Source: Peronospora farinosa
Taxonomy: Eukaryota > Oomycota > Peronosporomycetes > Peronosporales > Peronosporaceae
Direction of reading: 5' to 3'
DNA length: 64,000 nt
Assembly (NCBI GenBank): GCA_947646735.1
Contig: CANTFK010000938.1
Span: forward strand, 1-64,000
Position numbers and translations under genes: made by a program. This document shows, one piece after another, positions 44,565 through 54,175 of this stretch. The notes beneath the pieces were generated by a model. That model saw only the letters and a program-made list of their open reading frames with translations. It did not search any database and was not told where the DNA came from. Within the stretch, counting starts at the first letter, position 1. Each line of letters starts with the position of its first letter.

Positions 44565-46640
44565 GTCAAGACGCGATCCTAGGAATGGATTTTATGGTCC
44601 CAGCTGGAATACGCCTGGATTTAGCAGATGGAACACTTTGTTTGCCTGATGAGGTCAGGATACTTCTGAATGGACGAAGACCCCCTTACCGGGCGACCAT
44701 ACAAGCGATCACAATTCCAGATCAATATGTGGTGATTCCCGTGGGCAAATCGACCGAAGTGAAGATCGGAGTTAGTCCCCCTAAAGCCAAGATCTGGGTG
44801 AGGCGCGATCCGAAGTGGGTACCTACAGTAACTACGGGACCAGGCCAGATCATGTACTTACAACTGACTAATATCGGCGATCAAGAAGTGACTTTAAGTC
44901 ATGGATCACCATTAGGTTGGTGGATGGTCGCTGATTTGATACCTCGGTCCCCAGGATATGTCTCGGTGGGATCGCGTCGGTATAACGAATGGCAGACATT
45001 AGCGTTCGAAGCGACAACGGATCGAGAAGAAGAACTACTGGAGGAATATACCGGACCGCTAGTGGACCATCCTTCGTACCCTACGCCGAAGAGGATCTTA
45101 ACACGCTCAAAAGAAGAAGCAGAAGAAAGGACTACGGAATCGGTGAAACCCACGACACGATCCAATGATGAATGCGATGCGATAAGAGGTATCGGTGGCA
45201 ACAATGTAGAAGATCGGGTGATCGAAGATGAAAGCGAGCAAGTAGCGCAATCTCCATGGGTAATCAATGCGATCAGAGGGATGTTAAATGTCGATCACGT
45301 GAAAGGGCCGTGGGGTGAAGATAATCACACTCACAATAACTATACACCGAAATGTATGGAGCGCGATCCGACAATTAATGACCGCGATCTGGCTGATCTG
45401 GCAATCAATGACCGCGATCTGGCCGATCTGGATCGCGATGACCCCGATCCGACAATTGAGGACTGCGATCTGGCCGATCCGGTAGTTAATGACCGCGATC
45501 TGGCCGATCTGGATTGCGATCTGCGAGAACAGGAGCAAGCTAGTGATACTACTATCAACGACGAATGTATTCTAGTCGGAGGAAGTGTAAAGATGAAGCC
45601 TGAAGACTCGATGTATTATCACGAGAGTGGTGAATTGTATGCCGAAGATGTGGATCAACATATGGCTGTCTTGACTGAGATTGTGTCATCCACCGAAGCA
45701 GTTACGATTGATGATATCCAAGTGGGCGATCCGGGAGTTCCTTTAACCAAGGACCAGGAAGTTCTACGGCAATTGATTTGGGAGAACCGACACTTACTCA
45801 TTGGCAAAGGAAATGCGCTTCCTCCTGCAGCTCGAGGAGCAGTATGTGATATCGATGTTGGTGGAGCACACCCGATCACACAACGAGTACGACCGGTCGC
45901 TCCCAAATTTCGCGAGAAGTTAGCTGACCTAATCAAAGGATTACTATCAGCCAGGATTATCCAGCCGTCGACATTACCATGGGCTTCGCCGATTGTGGTA
46001 ATCATAAAAAAGAATGGTGTCGACATCCGGTTATGTATTGACTATCGGCGGGTGAATCAACTCACGAGATTGATGGTGTATCCTATGCCGCTGATTAGCG
46101 AATTATTGCAAGATATGGATAAAGCTACGTGGTATTGTTCGTTGGATATGGTCAGTGGATTTTAGGTCGTGGAAATGACAGAGCGAGCGAGGATGATTTC
46201 TGCTTTTATCACGCCTTAAGGCTTGTTAGAGTGGTTACGAATGCCGTTTGGGCTAAAAAACGCTCCGCAGATTTACCAAATTCTAATTCATAATGCACTG
46301 TATGGATACCTCAAGATCGGTACGGATCCAAATGCAATTACCACAGGATCACTCGACTCCACTGATACGTTAACGGAATTGCCAAAGCTGGTGGATGTTT
46401 TCACTGAAGGCGAACCGGATACTAGCCAGAAGCCATCCGTGCTCGGCCGAAGGTCATATATTGATGACATATTGATTCCAGAAACGTCGTGGACCTCCTT
46501 ATATGATAAGGTAAAGCGATTGCTAGAAGTATGCAATGAATTGAAATTGTTGATCAGTCTCGCTAAAGTTTTGGGGACGACGTAAGGTAGATTTTCTGGG
46601 TCATCAAGTCTTACTTGCAGAAATTGAAGCTTATCCAAAG
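44546..46640 (+). pseudogene. Protease C-terminus, linker and reverse transcriptase
   Basis: After the protease end comes a long linker (to about 45700) and the RT: GNALPPAARGAVCDIDVG, WASPIVVIIKKNGVDI, RLCIDYRRVNQL, CSLDMVSGF. Here TAG (46163-46165) replaces the Trp seen in relic R1 (SGFW), and TAA (46217-46219) replaces a Leu. Then EWLRMPFGLKNAPQIYQ and the catalytic RRSYIDDILIP (Y-I-D-D). A frameshift near 46580 precedes the thumb (VDFLGHQVLLAEIEAYPK). Confidence 0.85.
45360..45530 (+). repeat. Coding minisatellite with CGCGATCTGGCCGATCTG units
   Basis: Short direct repeats around GACCGCGATCTGGCCGATCT in the protease-RT linker, encoding repeated DRDLADL. Built from the same GATC-rich vocabulary as the U3 repeats and the antisense-ORF repeats. 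Confidence 0.8.
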
Positions 46641-46643
46641 AAT

Positions 46644-47947
46644 TTGGGATCGCTGGTGAATATTCCGCTCCCAAGAACGTTGCGATCGATGCAATTGTTT
46701 TTGGGAAGTTTGAATTACTATAGTCGATTTGTCGAAGACTTTGCGATTCATGCGTCAGTGCTACATGAATCACGGGAAGCATATTTCCACGAAATCCGCT
46801 GTTCTGATAAGATGAATGCATTGGATTCGAATATCGCAACCAGGTGCGATTCAGATCTAAATCCCGATATTGGGGACGATCCAGATCCAGAAGGACGGAC
46901 TCGATGGAATAAGCAATGATCGCATTTACCATGTTGAAAGCCAAGATCGCTAATACCCCGATCCTCAGACACTTCGATCCAGATCGGCCTCCGGTAATTG
47001 TCGTATATGCGAGTAAATGGGCAGTTTCAGCAGCTTTGTTGCAGGAGTATGATGGCACATATTGGCCAGTTACGTTTACAAGCAGAACGCTGAAGCCTAA
47101 TGAGATCAATTACGGAATGGTCGAGAAGGAGATACTAGCATTACTTCGGATTTTAGATATATGTTATTGCATGCTAGTCTCGCGAGAGATTAAAGTTCTT
47201 ACGCGTTTCTCGACGATGGCCTGGTTGGTGCAATCCTCCGGTCTCAATGGCAGGCTAGGTAGGTGGGCCGCACTATTATCGACCTGGACTTTGGAGATCA
47301 AGAGATGTGAAAAGGGCGAAGATGAAATACTTGGTGCCCTGGCTGCAAGTGTAACTCCCCGTAAAGAAGTTGATGAAGTGTTGATCGAGATCGCTCCCCG
47401 GAAACAGCCAAGGCAAACTCTAAGTATGCCACCGCCTACGGTGGAAGAAGATGAAAGTCTCTTGGTCGTCAGTTTCGATGGATCGGCACGAACCAAGCGA
47501 AAGGGTGGATCATACAGTGCGATAATATGGATACTTCCTGAGTGGACTATTGTGGCTGCTGCATCGGAATATGCAACGGACTTAACAGTGAACGAAGCCG
47601 AATATCGGGGTTTTCTATTAGGCTTTGATCTGTTGGAGAATCAGACTAGGGGACGAGTTATCATTTGTGGCGACTCCAACCTAGTGATTCGACAGATGCG
47701 GGGTGAAATCGATTGCAAGGCTCCTGGACTGCAGTTGTTGCGACAGAAAGAAATGGAGAAGCTTCGATCATGGCCGATCCATGAATTCTTACATATGAAG
47801 CGCGACTGGAACCAAAGTGCAGATCGACTGGTGAGTACTGCTTTACAGAAGGAACAAGGTGTGGTCATCACTTCGGAAGGAGATCGCCAAGATCTCAGTA
47901 CTCTTAATAGACTGGATAAGTTGTTAAGGTCGAAACAGACCGAATAG
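46644..47947 (+). pseudogene. RT thumb, RT-linked RNase H and second RNase H
   Basis: 46644-46919 is the thumb (FLGSLNYYSRFVEDFAIHAS). After a frameshift at about 46917 the frame to 47947 has the RT-linked RNase H (ILRHFDPDRPPVIVVYASKW), where Tyr stands in place of the first catalytic Asp. A separate type I RNase H follows: LLVVSFDGSARTKRKGGSYS, NEAEYRGFLLGFDLL, IICGDSNLVIRQMRGEID and KRDWNQSADRL, with all acidic residues. So the extra domain looks catalytically complete while the original one looks degraded. Confidence 0.85.
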
Positions 47948-48171
47948 GTGGATAAGTTGCTGCGATTACCAGATCAACTAGGAGAAGACATCAACCACCC
48001 GAGATCTTGCAAGAAGAATTTGTGCAGCAAATGCGAAGTGAACGTATACGACAAGCTCAAGATGAGGAATGTTGGATCGCTAACCTAAAGATTTTCTGAT
48101 TGGTGATATAACGAATTTCAGTATGGAAGAAGCGAAGTCATGCACCGAGATCGCAAGTAATTACGAAGTGG

Positions 48172-49419
48172 ATGAGAGTGATCTTCTACTTTTCTTCCCT
48201 GCCGGGAGCTGTGAGAAACTCGGAAGATCGTGATGGAATGGCTAGTTTCGTAGTGCAAGAAACGCTACAGCAAGATTTTCTGCATCATTACCATGCCAGT
48301 TTGGAAGGAGGTCACCAGGGAATCGGCAGGACGTATCAACAGATCCGATCTCGTTTTCATTGGAGAGGCTTGTATCGCAGTGTACAACGATATGTGAGCG
48401 AATGCACTGACTGCGAGACTGGAAAAGGACGTCCGGTTATTAATGGAGAGTCTCCGGGAAATTTACAAGCTACTTATCCGTTCCAAATTATTGCCATGGA
48501 TCATATTCCATCGCTGCCTAGATCTTTCAAAGGCAACACTAAATTATTGGTCTGGGTCGATCTATTTTCGGGCTATGTGGTTGCCAAAGCGATCAAATCT
48601 AGAACAGCTCAGACGATCGCCGAGAATTACGAGGAGTGTGTCTTTCGACGATTCGGTGCGAGTGAAGCGATACGGCACGATCGGGAACCTGGATTTATGT
48701 CGGATTTTTTTCGTGCGTTTAATCGACTTATAGGGCAAAAGCAAAGGGCAACGATGGCATATCGCCCTCTAGCGAATGGGACTGCGTAACGTATGGTGCA
48801 AACTCTGACTCGTGCATTAAAGATGTATGTCTCTGACGTTAATCAACAAGGCTGGGATGAGTATGCCGAACGTCTAACTTTCGCAATCAATACCGCCCAC
48901 GATCGGGTGCGCGGCGAAACGCCATTTTTCTTGATTCATGGTTGGGACCCGAGATCTACGTTGGAAGCTACATTACCATTAGGGAGTACTAGGCGTCGGG
49001 ATCGCGAACCTCGCAGATGGCGGTATCATGTGCAACAACACTATCAGCGAGCCCGAGATGTAGTCAACGAGTGACTTAAAATGGCTAATCAGACTCGAGT
49101 GGATCAGCATAATGACGATTTACAACCTCACGAGATCAAGCCTGGTACCCAAGTTTGGTTATACCTAGATCGAGTGAAGGAAGGATTTGCTCGAAAATTA
49201 GCACATATGTGGCATGGACCTTCTCGAGTGAGTGAAGTGTGTGGTGATCACGCTGTTCTCCTGAAGATCGCTGGCACGCCGTATCGGTTATTCCCGATCG
49301 TGCACATATCCAAGCTGAAATGTGTAAAAGTATTTCCCGACCGCCCGAAGCAGTTTCGGACGGTGGAAGAAGAAGATCGTTCTGATTTCGACGAGGGACT
49401 TTTGCCGGAGGATAGCTAG
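48172..49419 (+). pseudogene. Integrase of the Chronos-like element
   Basis: HHCC domain HHYHASLEGGHQGIGRTY to CTDCETGKGRP. Core with first Asp in IIAMDHIPSLPRS and second in IRHDREPGFMSDFF. After exactly 35 further residues the position of the catalytic Glu (NGTA-x-RM) is a TAA stop (48787-48789). The frame resumes (MVQTLTRALKMYVSD) and meets TGA at 49072-49074, then continues in frame to 49419 with the C-terminal domain (PGTQVWLYLDRVKEGFARKL, VHISKLKCVKVFPDRP). No chromodomain follows. Confidence 0.85.
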
Positions 49420-49684
49420 GAGCGGCAACTTGGAGATAACGAGTTAGAAGTAAAGAATGTTAAGGATATCCGATCCGGAAAAAAACTCGTTTTGGTCGGG
49501 TACATCGTCAATTTAAGGTTTACTGGAAGGGTTATACCGATCCATCGTGAATTAATGAGGCGGATCTGAATTGTGGGGCATTGTTGCAGGAATTTGAGCG
49601 CGAACAAGTTCGCCATAATCGTTTCGAAGTTATGCAGTCTCATGAAGAGGAGAAGGCTGAAGATTTGTGAATTGGTTATTTCGC

Positions 49685-51208
49685 TTACGGAGAGTGGAAA
49701 TGGCTGTACAAGATGGTTGTATAGCTGGGGGAACTAGGATATATGTGAATTTGAGTGTCGATTGAAAGTCTGAAAGACCAGATCGCGGCTGTAAATGCCC
49801 AAAAAACAAGAAGACAATTGCAAGAACGACCAAAAGAATGAAACGAAAACAGTGAAATTGTATTAGATGCTGAGGAGATGAAATCAGATCGCGCTGAAGT
49901 ACCAGATTGTGCCGGAGTACCAGATCGCGCCAAAGTATTAGACTGTGCCGAAATACCGGATTGCACCGGAATTTCAGATCGCGCCAAAGTATTAGACTGT
50001 GCCGAAATACCGGATTGCGCCGGAATTTCAGATCGCGCCGAAGACCCAGATCGCGCCGGAGTACCAGATCGCGCCGGAGTACCAGATCGCGCCGGAGTAC
50101 CAGATTGCGCCGAAGTACTAGATCGCGCTGAAGTATCAGATCGCGTCGAAGTATCAGATCGCGCCGGAGTACCAGATCGCGCTGGAATGCCAGATCCCTC
50201 CGAGGTCGCAGATTGAGCAGAAGTACCGGAAGCGCTGCGGGGACGTTTACAGGGGACGTCCAGAGTCGGTGAAGATGACGCACGTTTACGATTGGGTGAA
50301 GAAGGATTGGAAAGCGCGAGAAGGCTAGTCGGAGAAGGAAGTAAGCCCGTAGCCAATTCTGCCAGATGCGAACGAAGTAAATCTCGATCCTGGATGGCCA
50401 GATCGCGCTCTGCCTCTCGATCTGCAACTTCGGTACGAAGTCGATCCAAAGCTGCGTCGTTCCGAATACTTGTACTCAGGAGGCGATCATGATCAAGCTT
50501 GAGCGCGATCAGTGTCTCTTGCAGTTGTTTCGCGGCTTGCTGGGCCTGAAAACGAGCTTTCTTGTACTTGGATGCCCTGCTTTTCATGCGTCGAATTTCA
50601 GCGGCCAAAGCACTGTCTGCCGTATTACGCTGTTCGAGGATGGAGTCAAGTTGCTGTTGGAGGGACGCGATCTACTGCCGGAATTTTCCTTCCAGAGTTC
50701 GCTGAAGATTGGCCGCCTCACGGCGGAATTTTTTCTGCAGGCGATATTTCTCTGCATTGGCTCGAAACAAGGCATTCTTCAGATCGGCGATCTCCTGAGA
50801 CTGATCCGTTAGCTGGTTCAGTTCTTCGTCACCTTCGGCCATGTGGAGAGCGGCATCAAGTTGTTGACGCAACTCTTCATCTCGACGCAAGACGAATGTG
50901 CACAGTCGAGGCACCAACTCGTGATACGAGTTGAGTTCCGTCTCCAGCTGATTTCCACGAAATTCCTGCTCCTGCAAGGCATTTTCCATGGAGTGATAGC
51001 TTTCCACGATGGTATCCTGGGCTTCCAGGCGGTCATACAATGAAGAAACCAACGAGATCGCGTTTTGACGATCCGTAACGGGAGGAAGGATTATCCGGGT
51101 AGACGGGAGCAAGATACGCGATCCGGTAGAAGAATTCATCGTTGGATCGCGCGTGACGAGCACACCAGTTTGGGGGTGGCGATCGTTTTCGGGTGTAGAT
51201 CTGGCCAT
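49685..51208 (-). pseudogene. Antisense ORF of the Chronos-like element, one in-frame stop
   Basis: A single frame opposite to pol, about 506 residues, starting MARSTPENDRHPQTGVL at 51208, only 85 bp from the 3' LTR. The one interruption is TAG at 50672-50674, and predicted coiled-coil sequence continues on both sides (LQRTLEGKFRQ, stop, IASLQQQLDSILEQR). Order: N-terminal Ser/Thr-rich segment, long Leu/Glu/Gln-rich heptad-like region, KRASSSPTLDVPCKRPRS (nuclear-signal-like), six-residue ARSGTP/ARSDTS repeats, and a hydrophobic stretch CNCLLVFWAFTAAIWSF near the end. No known enzyme. Such antisense genes are known from plant Tat elements. Confidence 0.6.
49878..50216. repeat. 18-bp tandem repeat within the antisense ORF
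   Basis: Repeats of GATCGCGCCGGAGTACCA and variants (GATTGTGCC, GAAGTATCA). The length keeps frame and encodes the ARSGTP-like repeats of the antisense protein. Part of the array (CGCCAAAGTATTAGACTGTG) is itself duplicated. Confidence 0.9.
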
Positions 51209-51280
51209 AGGGACGAAGTGACGAGAAGAGTGAAGCGAGACAGTGCACAGTTAGGCCAACATTGTATGTGGGCTATCGGT

Positions 51281-51291
51281 GCAGGGGACGA
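51281..51291 (+). promoter_or_regulatory. Polypurine tract before the 3' LTR
   Basis: GCAGGGGACGA, mostly purine, two bases before the LTR start TGTGG at 51293. It has the position of the plus-strand primer of LTR elements. The non-autonomous relatives have GCAAGGGGCGG in the same place. Confidence 0.55.
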
Positions 51292-51292
51292 T

Positions 51293-52644
51293 TGTGGCGA
51301 AGTGAAGGAGTGAATTTCGCAAAGTGTGATCGCATATTTTCGGTTAAGTCCGAAATGGCCAATATTAATGAGTCGCGATCTCGCAGAAAGGTTTCAAGAT
51401 GATGTCAAATGGGATGAAAAACAGTGAATGGTGTAGTTTGCACTTCTATGTGGGGTCAAATATGGCCTAGGAACTACGCTATTGCGATCTACAGTATTTC
51501 CGATGGCGATCCGCGTGAACGCGGTCGCTAGGGAGGAAGATGGGTACATCCAAGCATGTGGAGGACGGTCTGGTGTGGATCACGTCGCTATGGAGGACTG
51601 GAATGGTGGATATGACATGTCACATAGATGAACTATCTCACATGACCTGAGAAACGGTGAAGAGGACAAGTTGTGATCCGGCGGATCGCGATCCGATGCT
51701 AATTATTAGTATCGCGATCCGATATTAATTATTAGTACCGCGATCCGATATTAATTATTTAGTACCGCGATCAGGTACTAATTATTAGTATCACGATCCG
51801 ATATTAATTATTTAGTATCGCGATCCGATATTAATTATTTAGTACCGCGATCTGGTACTAATTATTTAGTACCGCGATATGGTACTAATTATTTAGTACC
51901 GCGATCTGGTATTATTTATTTAGTACCGCGATCTGGTACTAAAATGGTATTATATCCGAGTGAGGTAGCGATCCAGATTGCGGCTATATTGGAGTGGACC
52001 ACATTACAAGATCTGATTTTTCCGAAAGGGCGATACGTGGCAACAGATCCTGAGCTACAGATAGTCAAGATCATAGGTTTTGGTATTTGATTGGTTAACA
52101 TTAACAGAGTTCAATTTGCTTCTAAATACACGTGTCGACTTCTCTTCCGGGCTGGATTCTTTGGCCTCCCGACGTCTCAAGGAAGTCTACATACTACGCA
52201 AGTGATATCCCTGGATTGTTTGGCCAGGGATTGCAAGAATTCTCAACAAAACAACTCAAGCTGCGATTGGACGCAGAGGACTAAGAAGTCCAGATACAAG
52301 ATCGCGAGACGGCTCAAGTGGCCAGAAGGCAAGCGGATCAAGTATCTACATTTTGGACAAGGCGATCTCAAGGGAGATCAGGGCGACTCAAATAGAGCAC
52401 CCCAAGAACAACTGCGATCGTGTGAGGAATTCCACGCGATCGCCCCCCACCTATCCCTAACACAATTAAGTTCAACATCGACTCAAGTCTACCGAGAAGA
52501 GAGCAACCCGCCCTACCGACGGGTACACAAGGTGAGGAAGGCTATACACACGGAATCGGGGTACCCCCTCCGTTAGTCGGTCGTCCGGGCGCCAGTGGAG
52601 AGTTGGGATCGCATCAGCAATCTTGCGAATCCCACTCCACCACA
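51293..52644 (+). repeat. 3' LTR of the Chronos-like element
   Basis: Same ends as the 5' LTR. Visible differences: it lacks the 28-bp duplication of the 5' LTR, has ten instead of nine U3 repeat units (51687-51944), an indel GCAAAGTGTG/GCAATG near 51320, and a few substitutions such as AATTAAGTT/AATCAAGTT and GAAGGCTATAC/GAAAGCTATAC. The similarity suggests a recent insertion. Confidence 0.9.
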
Positions 52645-53720
52645 TGAGATCTCTCCACCTACTGGCTTCGACCGTTTCTTACGGTCCAACACGTTGTTGC
52701 GATTTTTCACCCACGTCTATGGCCCTTCTTGGCAGACGGTCGGTCGTCACTCGCAGTGTGACGAGACACTGGTCGTGTGACACGCGTAGTTGCCCATCTT
52801 CTGGTAGCGATTGTACTTTTGCAATCGCTTGTATCTTGGAGAGAGAGGTCACTCGCTCTCTACATAGGAGAGGTTCATTGGATCTGGACCTCCGCCCTCT
52901 TGTCGTCTCGCTAGACGATAGGATCCCATGAAACTCTTGGCTTAAGTACTGCTGCTACGCTGCAGTAATCAATTGATCAAGCGACTCCAATTTTACGCGG
53001 AATAGGTGGGTCTTGACAGGAATGTTTGAAATACCCTAGATGAAGACATTTCCCTGCTTGTACTTGTTTATTAGATTCAGAACGATACAACGGACGGGGC
53101 AACGCGCGTGCTGGGAGTAAGCGTGTATATCACGTCTTACCTGCTTCAGATCCAGGAGCTTGGCTCGAGCCCTAAATTTGTTGCGAGGAGTTAATATGTC
53201 TGTTTGATCCGTGCCTTGAAGACGTAGTTCGTTGGAAAACGTATAGGTAATGCATCTTGATTCATAAGGCCCAAGCTTTAGCACTACCTATCACGTTCGA
53301 CATGACAACCTTGACCTTCATCGCATCGTCTTCGACACGACGAGCGTCGATAGCATCATTGAGTGTGACGAACCGTCTCAAGAAGGATTCATCCTCGACT
53401 ACCTTGACTGAATACATCAATCTTTAAGGATTCGGGTCCACGCATATGCGTCGGCCCGGCAGCAGCATTTACTTATTATTGTTTCAACAGTTCGGACTGT
53501 TAAGAACCCTTCTGCCTCAACAAGCCAACTTTTTCAACGCCTTGCTCTCTCAGCAGGTCATCATGTTGAGCACCTTGCTGCTGTAGTAAGATGAGCTTTT
53601 TCATCACTTCGTCAAGTTAAAGTACAATGAACTTGGCAATGATTGCATACTACTCATCTCCACTCAGAGAGGGCATCACGGCACCGATAACGGGACCGCC
53701 GACGGTTTCATCCATGTGCT
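52645..53720 (-). pseudogene. Gag of relic R3 (right half of the split element)
   Basis: On the minus strand, from about 53720: MDETVGGPVIGAVMPSLSGD, a stop, IIAKFIVL, DEVMKKLILLQQQGAQHDDL (N-terminal helical part), then VKVVEDESFLRRFVTLNDA and AMKVKVVMSNVIGSAKAWAL (capsid, from about 53410), and in another frame NKFRARAKLLDLKQVRRDIH (to 53036). The remainder to 52645 is basic and resembles the knuckle region poorly. It ends abruptly at the LTR of the Chronos-like element, whose other flank is the R3 protease. Confidence 0.7.
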
Positions 53721-54175
53721 GTATCGCCTGCCATTCAAGATTACTCAAATGGCAAAAGTCATCATGCGTCGCGTGATGACGTTCCTCATCCGCTATAGAA
53801 CCAGTGGACGAGGATGAGTCGTTGGTCGTTAAATGGACCACTAAGCTCAAACAGGTGTAACGGGGCATCTCCCGACTGTACTGACACAGTGGAAGCACGT
53901 GACTCGTAGCTCTTGCACACTGAAGGAAGCAGAGAAAGTTATACAACTTAACGACACGCTTAGTTTTAGGAGATAGAAGAACTGTATTTTAAAGGCATTA
54001 ATTTGACTAAATACTCTATAGCCTTGCTAGAACGATATGTAACCACCCACGAATATACCGCTCCGTTTGCACTTCTTCCTTCACTTGACTTCGAGCTTGA
54101 AGTGATGTACACGAAATACCCAAAGTAAGACCACTTAATGACCCAATTTAACAACTCTGATTGCAAAGTCACACA
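53721..54175. other. Transposon-gene border; LTR-like start at 53856
   Basis: TGTAACGGGGCATCTCCCGA at 53856 matches the LTR start at 26148 (TGTAACGGGCATCTAG) in plus orientation. After about 53950 no retroelement similarity is seen, and the next gene starts at 54176. This stretch therefore holds a partial LTR and presumably the promoter of the transporter gene. No clear TATA box. Confidence 0.45.

Larger units (their letters stand above)
41083..52644 (+). mobile_element. Complete but defective Chronos-like Ty3/Gypsy element (11.56 kb)
   Basis: Two LTRs (1348 and 1352 bp) with TGTGG...CCACA ends flank PBS, gag with knuckles, protease, RT, RT-linked RNase H, second RNase H, integrase, and a long antisense ORF. 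No chromodomain is visible. LTRs differ at only a handful of bases besides repeat-number changes, yet the coding region has several stops and frameshifts. It inserted into the older relic R3. Flanks are GGAG (left) and TGAG (right), a possible 4-bp duplication with one mismatch. Confidence 0.9.

Noticed and set aside
1..54175. Secreted effector genes (RXLR or Crinkler type)
   Set aside because: No signal peptide followed by an RXLR-dEER or LxLFLAK-type motif was seen in any frame read.
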